From Bacillus sp. UNC41MFS5 (GTDB lineage Bacteria > Bacillota > Bacilli > Bacillales_B > DSM-18226), in contig NZ_KK366017.1 in NCBI RefSeq assembly GCF_000686805.1, forward strand, positions 1,285,183-1,349,182: DNA of 64,000 bases, given 5' to 3'. The first letter of the stretch is position 1, and every line of letters begins with the position of its first letter. Under the pieces are notes generated by a model that was not told the DNA's origin, searched no databases, and saw nothing but the letters and a program-made list of their open reading frames with translations. Positions 8,449 to 16,375 of this stretch are shown piece after piece. A program made the position numbers and the translations under genes.

Positions 8449-9555
8449 ATGGAAAAGGTAAAAATAAGTACAACCCAATTGTTTGTCCTAGTCGTTTTAT
8501 TTGAAATGGGCAGTGCAATTCTGGTTGGGATCGCGTCCGGTGCCAAACAGGATGCTTGGATAGCTATATTGTTGGGTTTAACCGGTGGATTAATAGTTTT
8601 CTTTGTTTATTATCGATTATTTGTGTACTATCCTGACCTGCCCTTAACTAGTTATCTGCAAGAAATAATAGGGAAATGGCTTGGACGGTTTATTGGGGTA
8701 TTATATGTAGTCTACTTTTTATATTGTGCATCAAGAGTTTTACGCGATTTTGGAGAGTTATTATCCACAACCATTTATAACAGTACGCCTTTATTTGTTA
8801 TCAATTCCTTAATGATTCTTACGATAATTTATGCTATCCATAAAGGATTTGAAGTATTATCAAGGGTTGGAGAAATTTTCTTTGGAATTGTCTATGTGAC
8901 AGCGATATTAGGAATGCTCTTAATTGTCTTTTCTGGTTTGATCCACTTAGGAAACTTAAAGCCAATTTTAGAAAATGGGATGAAACCTGTCATAAAGACA
9001 TTTCTAACACAAACCATTAACTTTCCGTTTGGAGAAATGGTGGTTTTTACCATGCTGCTCCCATTCTTAAGAGATAAAAAGAAGGCTAACATCGTCTGTT
9101 TAAGTGGGATGATATTAAGTGGAATAAATATTACCATTACAGTGGTGGTAAATATTTCTGTATTAGGAGTGGGGCTCTTTAGTTACTCCACTTTCCCACT
9201 ATTAACCACAGTAGGGCGAATTCAAATTGCTGATTTTATTGAACGTTTAGACGTCTTATTTATGCTTTATCTAATTATTGGCGGTTTTTTCAAAATAGCG
9301 ATTTACTTTTATGCAGCAGTGGCTGGTGCAGCGGATATCTTTAGAATTCCGAATCAACGCAAAATTGGCTTTCCTTTAGGATTGATCGTCTTATTTGCAT
9401 CAGTTACTATTGCATCAAATTATGCAGAACATATAAAAGAAGGGCTAGTAGTCGTACCTCTTTACTTGCATTGGCCATTTCAAATTATCATCCCGTCTTC
9501 CTTACTAATTATTGCTTACTTCCAGAATAAGAAGAAAAAGAAAAGCCCGGCATGA
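8449..9555 (+). CDS. Spore germination protein, GerB family (B subunit, copy 2)
   Basis: Second B subunit in the same operon, again exactly 368 residues and alignable to copy 1 without gaps. Differences cluster in loops and in a few helix residues, for example LLLSPGSEAEQ versus ILVGIASGAKQ near residue 25. It has its own ribosome site (AAGGGGGGGG, 10 bases before ATG), 76 bases after copy 1. Multiple B subunits sharing one A and one C subunit are known in some Bacillus receptors (B. megaterium GerU/GerVB) and alter germinant range. This suggests a receptor with two alternative or combined ligand specificities. Confidence 0.94.
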   Translation: MEKVKISTTQLFVLVVLFEMGSAILVGIASGAKQDAWIAILLGLTGGLIVFFVYYRLFVYYPDLPLTSYLQEIIGKWLGRFIGVLYVVYFLYCASRVLRDFGELLSTTIYNSTPLFVINSLMILTIIYAIHKGFEVLSRVGEIFFGIVYVTAILGMLLIVFSGLIHLGNLKPILENGMKPVIKTFLTQTINFPFGEMVVFTMLLPFLRDKKKANIVCLSGMILSGINITITVVVNISVLGVGLFSYSTFPLLTTVGRIQIADFIERLDVLFMLYLIIGGFFKIAIYFYAAVAGAADIFRIPNQRKIGFPLGLIVLFASVTIASNYAEHIKEGLVVVPLYLHWPFQIIIPSSLLIIAYFQNKKKKKSPA

Positions 9556-9583
9556 TAGCGCAGGCTTAAACTATTTGTTATAC

Positions 9584-11248
9584 TTATTCATTAGCCAATA
9601 GATGGGTATTTTTGGAAGTGTTTTGCTTAACAGGCAGGGATATCTGGACAGATGTCCCTTGATTCTTTTGACTGTCGAAATGAATCGTGCCTTGGTGCGA
9701 TTGAACAATCTTGAAACTTACCGTTAATCCGAGTCCTGTCCCTTTTTCTTTTGAAGAGTAAAATGGTTCGCCAATTTTCTCTAATCTTTCTTTTGAAATA
9801 CCGCAGCCATTGTCATTAATGTTGATTACTATCTTATTTTCTTCTGACTGTTCTAAATCAATTGAAACAGTTCCACCATTTGGTGAAGCTTCAATTGAAT
9901 TTTTAATAAGATTGATAAATAATTGCTTGAGTTGATTTGGTTCACACTCAATGACTATTTCATTTTCCGGAAATGAGGATTCGATTTGGACATTGTATAA
10001 ACTGGCTTCTGTGCTTAACAGTGAAATGACATCCTTCAATATCTTTTGAAGGTTTGCCTTGGTATATTTTAAGATTTGTGGTTTAGCTAATAGCAATAGC
10101 TCACCAACAATATGATTTATTCGGTTTAATTCGTCCAACATAATTTGATAATAGTAATCGTGCTTTCCATCTTCCATTTGTAAAAGCTGTACAAACCCTT
10201 TTAAAGATGTCAGCGGATTCCTAATTTCATGAGCTACACTTGCAGATAATTCACCTACAATCGATAACTTTTCCGTCCTTCTAAGACGTTCTTCTGTTTC
10301 CCTTAATTTGGTAACATCACTGCCATAGCCAATAATTCCAGCAATCTTCCCATTAATAATGATTGGGAGGGAGGTACATTGTAATATGATCCGATTCCCG
10401 TTTGCATGTGGAATGTTTATCTCATACAAGACTGGTTTAATTTCTTCAACAACCGTGGATATAAATTTAGGCAGATATCTGACATACTTTTTCGGTAATA
10501 AATTTAAAATGTTTTCTCCAATTATTTCTTCTCGTTTGAAGCCGGTAATGACATCATATTGTGAGTTTAAATTGGTAATAGTTCCACTCAAATCCATCAT
10601 ATAAACAATATCTGGACTGTATTCAAACAATGATTTATATTGTTGCTGACTTTCTGCCAATTTTAACGCCATTTCCTTTTTCTCGGTAATATCCCGTCCG
10701 ATGATTACCAAGCCTTGTCGGCTGCCATCACTATTAAATAAAGGCACTTTGATCGTGTCAAAGATTCTTGCTGACCCGTTTGGGACAGGAAGGACTTCTT
10801 CAATTCGAGTAATGCCCCGATTATTCCATGCCTCTTCATCAGAAATTTCACAATATCTAAGAGCATCACCATAAAAGTCAGTATAATTGGCTAATTCAGA
10901 GTCCTTTTTCCCTCGATAATCCACATTCTCAAGTTGAAACAATTGTAACCCAAATTCATTGGCTTCAATCCATCGGCCTTCGCCATCCTTAAAGTTAACA
11001 AAATCAACCATTGAATTAATTAATGTCGATAGACGTTGTTGATCTTCCTGAGAAACAGATAATTCCTCTTTTTTACTGATAAAAAAATAAAGAAATCCTC
11101 CAGTGACCATTATATATAACATCTCTTTTGCTCTTTCAACCACATCAACTATTGAAGAGGGAATAAATTTTTCAATTAAATAATTGGACCCAAAGATCCA
11201 AATAATACTTGTAATTAAGTAAAACAGGATCAGCTTTTTTTTATCCAT
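9584..11248 (-). CDS. PAS-domain sensor histidine kinase, sporulation-kinase-like
   Basis: 554 residues. Two N-terminal membrane helices (about 5-24 and 41-60) separated by a very short loop, then two PAS domains (about 70-190 and 200-320, each ending in a GRDIT/GSDVT-type PAC motif). Next come the HisKA H-box HEIRNPLTSLKGFVQLL and the HATPase boxes NLIKNSIEA, DNGCGI and GTGLGL. The H-box wording closely resembles KinA-KinE kinases that feed the Spo0F/Spo0A phosphorelay. No response regulator is adjacent, as expected for such orphan kinases. It converges on the germination operon. The phosphorelay role is inferred. Confidence 0.9.
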   Translation of the reverse strand: MDKKKLILFYLITSIIWIFGSNYLIEKFIPSSIVDVVERAKEMLYIMVTGGFLYFFISKKEELSVSQEDQQRLSTLINSMVDFVNFKDGEGRWIEANEFGLQLFQLENVDYRGKKDSELANYTDFYGDALRYCEISDEEAWNNRGITRIEEVLPVPNGSARIFDTIKVPLFNSDGSRQGLVIIGRDITEKKEMALKLAESQQQYKSLFEYSPDIVYMMDLSGTITNLNSQYDVITGFKREEIIGENILNLLPKKYVRYLPKFISTVVEEIKPVLYEINIPHANGNRIILQCTSLPIIINGKIAGIIGYGSDVTKLRETEERLRRTEKLSIVGELSASVAHEIRNPLTSLKGFVQLLQMEDGKHDYYYQIMLDELNRINHIVGELLLLAKPQILKYTKANLQKILKDVISLLSTEASLYNVQIESSFPENEIVIECEPNQLKQLFINLIKNSIEASPNGGTVSIDLEQSEENKIVININDNGCGISKERLEKIGEPFYSSKEKGTGLGLTVSFKIVQSHQGTIHFDSQKNQGTSVQISLPVKQNTSKNTHLLANE

Positions 11249-11352
11249 GGAAATCTCCAGTTCTTTTCAATAAATATAGTACATAGTCTATAGTACTAGA
11301 AAATCCATTATTTTGGAATAATACAATAGTGAAAATAGTAGATTTAACTGTC

Positions 11353-11856
11353 TTATTCGATTCTTTTTCCTAAAATAAGTAAATCTCTCTCAACCCCGTC
11401 CAGTTCAGCTACATTTGGAAGGTGAGCCCATTTTTCAAAGCCAAAGCCTTTAAAAAGCCTGATACTAGGTTCGTTATGACCGAAAATAAAACCAAGCAGG
11501 GTTTTGATGTTCAAACCTGGACAAGCATCCATTGCTTTTTGAATTAAAAATTTACCCAGTTTTCTCCCACGAAAGTCTGGATGAATATAAACACTGATTT
11601 CCGCCGTTGCATTATAAGCTGGGCGCCCGTAAAAGGATTGAAAACTTACCCATGCGCAGATTACACCTTGGTCTTCAACAACCCATAATGGACGAAAAGC
11701 TGGTGAATGCTCATGAAACCATTGTAGCCGGTTCTCCACTGAAATTGGTTCCAAATCGGCTGTAACCATCCTGCTTGCTATGGTTGAATTGTAAATATTG
11801 ATAATGGTTTCCAAATCCCTTAAATTTGCATCTCTAATCGTAAAGTCCTCAAACAT
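11353..11856 (-). CDS. GNAT family N-acetyltransferase, PAT/MnaT-like
   Basis: Acetyl-CoA-dependent N-acetyltransferase of about 167 residues. It shows the phosphinothricin/methionine-derivative acetyltransferase pattern: TIINIYNSTI near the start, AWVSFQSFYGRPAYNATAEISVYIHPDFRGRKLGKFLI (acetyl-CoA loop RGRKLG) and GFEKWAHLPNVAELDG near the end. Such enzymes typically acetylate small amines such as methionine sulfoximine or amino-acid analogues. The ATG at 11856 has GGAG 11 bases upstream; a GTG four codons earlier is too close to that ribosome site. Confidence 0.87.
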   Translation of the reverse strand: MFEDFTIRDANLRDLETIINIYNSTIASRMVTADLEPISVENRLQWFHEHSPAFRPLWVVEDQGVICAWVSFQSFYGRPAYNATAEISVYIHPDFRGRKLGKFLIQKAMDACPGLNIKTLLGFIFGHNEPSIRLFKGFGFEKWAHLPNVAELDGVERDLLILGKRIE

Positions 11857-11952
11857 GTCAATTACCACTCCAGTTTTTTTTATGTCTAATAGCTTTTATA
11901 TTATCTTTTGGGAGTAACATTATCAATATTGTAATACCATAATCGTTAGAAA

Positions 11953-11992
11953 AAAGAAAAACCTTTTCTCGAAATTTTAATCCGAGAAAAGG
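11953..11992 (-). terminator. Terminator for the YpzG-like gene
   Basis: Arms CCTTTTCTCG and CGAGAAAAGG flank an 11-base AT-rich loop. Read on the minus strand the stem is followed by TTTTTCTTTTTTC, and it lies about 60 bases after the minus-strand stop at 12053. Confidence 0.75.
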
Positions 11993-12052
11993 CCTTTTCT
12001 TTTCATGACAATCTATTTCTAAACTGCCATTGCTCGTTTCTTGGCCAAAGCC

Positions 12053-12205
12053 TTACCAGCGGTGGGCCTTGGCATTACTCCTAAGAATGATCTGATTTTG
12101 TGACATTTGAGTTTGCCCGTTAATCTGTGCTTTGGTATGCTTCGCTCTCGTTGTACTATAATGAAATAGCTTTGAGTGCGGATCTAATTGATCTTTATAG
12201 CTCAT
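12053..12205 (-). CDS. YpzG-like small protein (50 aa)
   Basis: 50-residue ORF beginning MSYKDQLDPHSKLFHYST and ending LRSNAKAHRW, hydrophilic and basic, with the NGQTQ segment in the middle. The wording resembles the YpzG family of small Bacillus proteins of unknown function (recognition from memory, moderate). A strong ribosome site (GAGGTGATTTG) immediately precedes ATG, and a terminator follows at the right distance on the same strand, so the gene is very probably real. Size and composition would suit a spore-packaged small protein, but that is inference. Confidence 0.68.
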   Translation of the reverse strand: MSYKDQLDPHSKLFHYSTTRAKHTKAQINGQTQMSQNQIILRSNAKAHRW

Positions 12206-12323
12206 CAAATCACCTCATCAAAGGATTTGAAACGAAGATATTCTACTGAATATCATATTTATCATTTGTAAAAAAACAGGAAAATAATCATTAAAACTGA
12301 AATAATTAAATCTAAATATATCC

Positions 12324-12352
12324 TTGTATTATCTGAAAGTTCGGAATAAAAT
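12324..12352 (+). promoter_or_regulatory. Sigma-A-type promoter of the acyl-CoA dehydrogenase operon
   Basis: TTGTAT, 17-base spacer, TAAAAT. The predicted start of transcription falls at or just before the palindromic operator at 12360, consistent with repression. Confidence 0.6.
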
Positions 12353-12359
12353 AAAGTTA

Positions 12360-12379
12360 CATACCAACCGGTAGGTATG
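12360..12379. promoter_or_regulatory. TetR-type operator upstream of the acyl-CoA dehydrogenase operon
   Basis: CATACCAACCGGTAGGTATG is a 20-base palindrome with only one mismatched pair (positions 7 and 14). It directly follows a good promoter. A related site lies before the SDR gene at 15600. ATACC-centred palindromes of this length are typical of TetR-family regulators of acyl-CoA metabolism. The repressor gene is not identified in the window. Confidence 0.7.
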
Positions 12380-12453
12380 CTCAGGACTGGTTTAGCATAT
12401 GAATATTTAACGGCATTAAGCATTAATTTTAGAATAAGAATGGAGTGAATGTT

Positions 12454-13632
12454 ATGTATTTACGTTTGACTGATGAACAAAAATTGGTTCAAAAAACAAT
12501 TAGAAGATTCGTAGAAAAAGAACTCATTCCACTTGAAAACGATTGCCTTAGAAATGAACGTGAAGGTAAACCAAGTCTTCCTGCCGGAAAACTTAAGGAA
12601 TTGCAATTAAAAGCTAAGGAAGCAGGATTTTGGGGAATAAACACACCAGAAGAATATGGCGGTGCAGACCTAGGCCAAATGATGATGGCAATTGTGCTAA
12701 TGGAGGTTTCAAAAACCTTTGTACCGTTTCAGTTTGGCGGCAGTGCAGATAATATTCTTTATTATGGGAATGAAGAACAAAAGAATAAATATTTAATCCC
12801 AACGATTAATGGGGAGAAAAAATCTTGTTTTGCCATGACCGAGCCTGGTGCTGGTTCCGATACAAGAAATATTAAAATGACTGCCGTGAAAGATGGAAAT
12901 GAATGGGTCCTAAATGGGGAAAAAACATTCATCACTGGGGGAAACGAAGCAGATTTTGTAATGGCGATAGCGATTACTGACAAAGAACTCCATCAATCAA
13001 CACATGGGCGTGAGGGAGTAACATGCTTTATTGTCGACCGAGATATGGGCTGGAAATCAGAGTATATACATACAATGGGTGAATGGGGACCAGCTGGCCT
13101 TGTATTCGAAAATGTCCGTGTACCGGAGGAAAATATCCTGGGTGAGTTGCACAAAGGCTATAACCTTGGTCTAGAGTGGATCGGTTTTGCGCGCTGGGTG
13201 GTTGGTGCCAGAGCGGTCGGAACTGCCGAACGTTTGCTGCAAATGGCGATTGATTATGCGAAAGAACGAGTCACATTTGGTAAACCAATTGCCGAAAGAC
13301 AAGCAATCCAATGGCAAATTGCTGATTCAGCAGTTGAAATTGAAGCGGCAAAGTGGCTGGTGTTGAACGCAGCTTTTACGCTTGATAACGGTGAAGATAA
13401 CCGGCACTTAGCATCGATGGCAAAATTATATGGTGCGAATATGGGCAACAATGTCGTCGACCGTGTCCTTCAGATTCACGGCGGGATGGGGTATACAAGA
13501 GAACTACCGATTGAACGCTGGTATCGTGAAGCAAGACTTTGGAGAATTTACGATGGCACAGATGAAATTCAACGAATGATTATCGCGCGGAACCTGATTA
13601 AAGGCCATGTTAAGATCGGTCAATATGTATAA
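12454..13632 (+). CDS. Acyl-CoA dehydrogenase
   Basis: FAD flavoprotein catalysing alpha,beta-dehydrogenation of an acyl-CoA, about 392 residues. Visible are the N-terminal helical domain, CFAMTEPGAGSDT (FAD/substrate signature 1), RVTFGKPIAERQAIQW, QIHGGMGYTRELPIERWYREARL and IYDGTDEIQR (signature 2). Where most short/medium-chain enzymes have the catalytic Glu in YEGT, this one has Asp (D367), as also seen in ACAD10/11-like proteins. ATG 12454 has GGAG 8 bases upstream; a GTG at 12445 is less likely. First gene of an operon with a reductase and MaoC-type hydratase. Confidence 0.93.
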   Translation: MYLRLTDEQKLVQKTIRRFVEKELIPLENDCLRNEREGKPSLPAGKLKELQLKAKEAGFWGINTPEEYGGADLGQMMMAIVLMEVSKTFVPFQFGGSADNILYYGNEEQKNKYLIPTINGEKKSCFAMTEPGAGSDTRNIKMTAVKDGNEWVLNGEKTFITGGNEADFVMAIAITDKELHQSTHGREGVTCFIVDRDMGWKSEYIHTMGEWGPAGLVFENVRVPEENILGELHKGYNLGLEWIGFARWVVGARAVGTAERLLQMAIDYAKERVTFGKPIAERQAIQWQIADSAVEIEAAKWLVLNAAFTLDNGEDNRHLASMAKLYGANMGNNVVDRVLQIHGGMGYTRELPIERWYREARLWRIYDGTDEIQRMIIARNLIKGHVKIGQYV

Positions 13633-13681
13633 AAAATTGTAAGCGCAATCTATAAATGTATTAAACCGGAGGAGAATAGAA

Positions 13682-14446
13682 ATGGCAGGAAGATTTGCAG
13701 GAAAAGTAGCTTTTGTAACGGGTGGAAGCCGTGGAATCGGAAAAGGGATTGTTGAGCTTTTTGCCCAAGAAGGTGCTAAGGTTGCATTAATTGATTTGAA
13801 TGAAGAGGCGTTAAGTGAAACAACCAGTGAATTAAAAGAAAAAGGTGTAGACGTGTATTCGAAAGTTGCAAATGTCGTGGATGCGGAGCAAGTTGAAACC
13901 GCGATGAAAGAAGTTTATGAAGTATTCGGATCCATTGATATCTTAGTCAATAATGCGGGTGTAATCCGTGACAATCTATTATTTAAAATGTCGGATTCAG
14001 ACTGGCAAATGGTCATGGATGTGCACTTGAAAGGGTCATTCAATGCTGCGCGCGCTGCCCAAAAATATATGGTTGAAAATAAATACGGGCGAATTATCAA
14101 TATTTCATCGACTTCTGCATTGGGAAATCGCGGTCAGGCCAATTATGCTGCCGCCAAGGCGGGGTTACAGGGCTTTACAAAAACACTTGCAATCGAGTTA
14201 GGGAGATATGGGATTACCGCCAACTCGGTAGCCCCTGGATTTATTGAAACAGAGATGACCAAAGAAACTGCTGCAAGAATCGGGATTCCATTTGAACAGC
14301 TTATTCAAGCGAGTGTGGCAAGTATTCCAGTCGGCAGAAGTGGAAAGCCGGCAGACATTGCCAATGCCGTTTCCTTCTTTGCTGATGAAAAATCATCATT
14401 CGTTAATGGTCAAGTGATTTATGTTGCCGGCGGACCAAAATGCTAA
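13682..14446 (+). CDS. SDR family oxidoreductase, FabG-like 3-oxoacyl reductase/3-hydroxyacyl-CoA dehydrogenase
   Basis: Classical short-chain dehydrogenase of 254 residues. It has the Rossmann glycine motif TGGSRGIG (residues 13-20), NNAG, an active-site serine in IINISSTSA, and the YAAAK catalytic Tyr-Lys pair. An acidic residue in LIDLNE after beta-2 favours NAD over NADP. The position between an acyl-CoA dehydrogenase and a MaoC hydratase suggests it oxidises a 3-hydroxyacyl-CoA rather than making fatty acids. Ribosome site CCGGAGGAG. A weak cre-like sequence (TGTAAGCGCAATCT, 13638-13651) sits in the gap upstream. Confidence 0.9.
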   Translation: MAGRFAGKVAFVTGGSRGIGKGIVELFAQEGAKVALIDLNEEALSETTSELKEKGVDVYSKVANVVDAEQVETAMKEVYEVFGSIDILVNNAGVIRDNLLFKMSDSDWQMVMDVHLKGSFNAARAAQKYMVENKYGRIINISSTSALGNRGQANYAAAKAGLQGFTKTLAIELGRYGITANSVAPGFIETEMTKETAARIGIPFEQLIQASVASIPVGRSGKPADIANAVSFFADEKSSFVNGQVIYVAGGPKC

Positions 14447-14466
14447 TAAGGTGAGGTGAAGATCAA

Positions 14467-14916
14467 TTGTTTAAAGACAGGATCGATAAACAATCGAATA
14501 AAGTTAAAAATTCTGTTGAAAGAGGAGCAGTTAAGAGATTTGCGGAAGCAATTGGGGACCTTCATCCGATTTATTTTGATGAGGAAACGGGGAAAAATTC
14601 TAGGAACCAAACCAACATTGCTCCGCCTACTTTTCCAAGGACGTTTGATTATGGAGACATCGAAGGATTAAATCTGCCAAATAAAGGATTAATCCATGGT
14701 GAACAAACGTTTCACTATGAACGTCCCCTAAGAGTGGGAGAGGATATCTACTGCTATTCAAAAGTGAAGAACTACTTTGAAAAAAAAGGGAACTTTGGGG
14801 AGATGGGGTTTCTGATTCTTGAAAGCTTTGGTGAGGATGAAGCAGGTGGCTTAATATTTAGTTCAACTTCTACGGTTGTGATATCAGAGGCTGTGAGGAA
14901 GGTGTTGGTCAAATGA
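14467..14916 (+). CDS. MaoC-like dehydratase, N-terminal-half subunit (FAS1-like hydratase)
   Basis: 149 residues, TTG start preceded by GGTGAGGTGA. Hot-dog-fold subunit of the MaoC_dehydratase_N type: VKRFAEAIGDLHPIYFDEE near residue 22, IAPPTFPRTFDYG near 52, LIHGEQTFHYERPLRVGE near 78. In two-subunit enoyl-CoA hydratases this half is structural or substrate-shaping, while the other half carries the catalytic Asp/His. Its stop overlaps the start of the catalytic subunit by four bases, supporting a heteromeric enzyme. Confidence 0.85.
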   Translation: MFKDRIDKQSNKVKNSVERGAVKRFAEAIGDLHPIYFDEETGKNSRNQTNIAPPTFPRTFDYGDIEGLNLPNKGLIHGEQTFHYERPLRVGEDIYCYSKVKNYFEKKGNFGEMGFLILESFGEDEAGGLIFSSTSTVVISEAVRKVLVK

Positions 14917-15314
14917 GTACACTCACACAACTACAAGTCGGAGAGTCTTTAAAAGAAATTCAACTGGATCCTGTTTCAAGGATGGATCTTATTAAATATT
15001 CAGGTGCATCTGGAGACTTTAACCCGATCCATACCATTGATGATGAGGCAAAAAAAGCCGGTTTACCAGGAATCATTGCTCATGGAATGTGGACGATGGG
15101 GAATCTTGCAAAGCTTTTTACTGCTTATTATGAAGAAGGCTTTATGAAGGATTATTCAATCCGCTTCAAAGGGATGGTCTTTTTGAATGATGTGATCACG
15201 TTGAAGGCAACATTGAAAGAAAAGCAGGATAAAAACCTCCGGTTTACGGTGCAGGCTGTGAATCAACAAGGGAATGAAGTACTAAAAGGGGAAGTTTTGT
15301 ATCACCAATATTAA
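14913..15314 (+). CDS. MaoC-like enoyl-CoA hydratase, catalytic subunit
   Basis: 133-residue hot-dog protein with the (R)-specific hydratase 2 motif: YSGASGDFNPIH with catalytic Asp35 and His40, then GLPGIIAHGMWTMG. Hydrates a trans-2-enoyl-CoA, giving the 3-hydroxyacyl-CoA for the SDR enzyme of the same operon. The ATG overlaps the stop of the N-half subunit. With the acyl-CoA dehydrogenase and reductase it makes a beta-oxidation-like set lacking only the thiolase. Followed by a strong terminator. Confidence 0.9.
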   Translation: MSTLTQLQVGESLKEIQLDPVSRMDLIKYSGASGDFNPIHTIDDEAKKAGLPGIIAHGMWTMGNLAKLFTAYYEEGFMKDYSIRFKGMVFLNDVITLKATLKEKQDKNLRFTVQAVNQQGNEVLKGEVLYHQY

Positions 15315-15330
15315 GCCTGATTGAATTTTG

Positions 15331-15380
15331 ACCCAGCACCAAGAGGAGGACCTCTCTTTGTGGTGCTGGGTTTATTGTTA
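15331..15380 (+). terminator. Terminator closing the acyl-CoA dehydrogenase-MaoC operon
   Basis: Long stem: ACCCAGCACCAAGAGG pairs with CCTCTCTTTGTGGTGCTGGGT (with an internal bulge), followed by TTTATTGTT. Confidence 0.85.
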
Positions 15381-15433
15381 TCTTACGACTGAAACTGACA
15401 TGAAAAATGAAAAAATTGACGAATAAATAGACG

Positions 15434-15461
15434 TTGAATATTGTGAAGATTTTGATATTAT
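15434..15461 (+). promoter_or_regulatory. Sigma-A-type promoter of the SDR gene
   Basis: TTGAAT, 16-base spacer, TATTAT. The predicted start site lies a few bases before the palindromic operator at 15474. Confidence 0.5.
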
Positions 15462-15473
15462 AGTGATTATCTA

Positions 15474-15493
15474 CATACCAACTGGTTAGTATT
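15474..15493. promoter_or_regulatory. TetR-type operator upstream of the SDR gene
   Basis: CATACCAACTGGTTAGTATT, a degenerate palindrome sharing CATACCAAC-GGT-AGTAT with the operator at 12360. Same position relative to its promoter, suggesting one repressor controls both units. Confidence 0.6.
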
Positions 15494-15599
15494 TAGTCTC
15501 TTACAGAAAATTTTGAGGGATTCGTCTTAGGCAGTCACAAGTTTTGGCTGACATAGTATTCGATTAAAAAAGATGCTTTTATAATAGGGGGAACGACCG

Positions 15600-16373
15600 A
15601 TGAATGTGAAAGAGTTGTTTGATTTAACGGGAAAAGTAGCTATTGTTACTGGAGGAGGCAGAGGATTGGGGCAGCAGATTGCTGAAGGGTTTGCTGAGGC
15701 TGGCGCTAATGTAGTGGTTTGTTCAAGAAAATTGGAAGCCTGTTTGGAAATCAGTGATGGGTTAAAAAGATTAGGTGTAGAGAGTTTTGCATTAAAATGT
15801 GATGTCACAAATCCAGAGGATATTAAGAATGTCGTCGACAAAACAGTGGAGCGATTTGGGCGAATTGATATTCTCGTTAACAATAGTGGTGCATCCTGGG
15901 GTGCACCGGTCGAAGAAATGCCGCTCGAAGCATGGAAAAAGGTGATGGATGTCAATGTTACAGGTACTTTCTTAATGTCCCAGGCGGTTGGTAAGGTCAT
16001 GCTCCAACAAAAATCTGGAAAAATAATCAATATTGCTTCAGTAGCTGGTTTAAAAGGCAGTAATCCCAAGTATATGAATGCTATCGGCTATAACTCTAGC
16101 AAAGGAGCAGTAATTACTTTTACGAAGGATTTGGCAGTCAAATGGGGACCAAGTGGTATTTATGTAAATGCAATCGCCCCAGGATTTTTTCCAACGAAAA
16201 TGTCTAAAGGGTTGCTGGATCATGGGGGAGAGGCAATTCTTGAAGGCACACCCTTAAGGAAGTTTGGTTCTGAAAATGACCTTAAAGGCGTTGCCTTATT
16301 CCTAGCTGCACCAGCATCCGATTTTGTAACAGGTGATGTCTTAGTGGTCGATGGTGGTGCACATGCGATGTAG
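15600..16373 (+). CDS. SDR family oxidoreductase
   Basis: 257-residue short-chain dehydrogenase with TGGGRGLG (cofactor loop), NNSG in place of the common NNAG, IINIASVAG, and YNSSK as the catalytic Tyr-Lys motif. CSRKLE after beta-2 (Ser-Arg-Lys) suggests NADP preference, unlike the FabG-like enzyme at 13682. Monocistronic, with its own promoter and ATACC-type operator, and followed by a 21-base repeat array. Likely a 3-oxoacyl or hydroxyacyl-CoA/alcohol reductase in the same regulon; the substrate is unknown. Confidence 0.87.
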   Translation: MNVKELFDLTGKVAIVTGGGRGLGQQIAEGFAEAGANVVVCSRKLEACLEISDGLKRLGVESFALKCDVTNPEDIKNVVDKTVERFGRIDILVNNSGASWGAPVEEMPLEAWKKVMDVNVTGTFLMSQAVGKVMLQQKSGKIINIASVAGLKGSNPKYMNAIGYNSSKGAVITFTKDLAVKWGPSGIYVNAIAPGFFPTKMSKGLLDHGGEAILEGTPLRKFGSENDLKGVALFLAAPASDFVTGDVLVVDGGAHAM

Positions 16374-16375
16374 GG

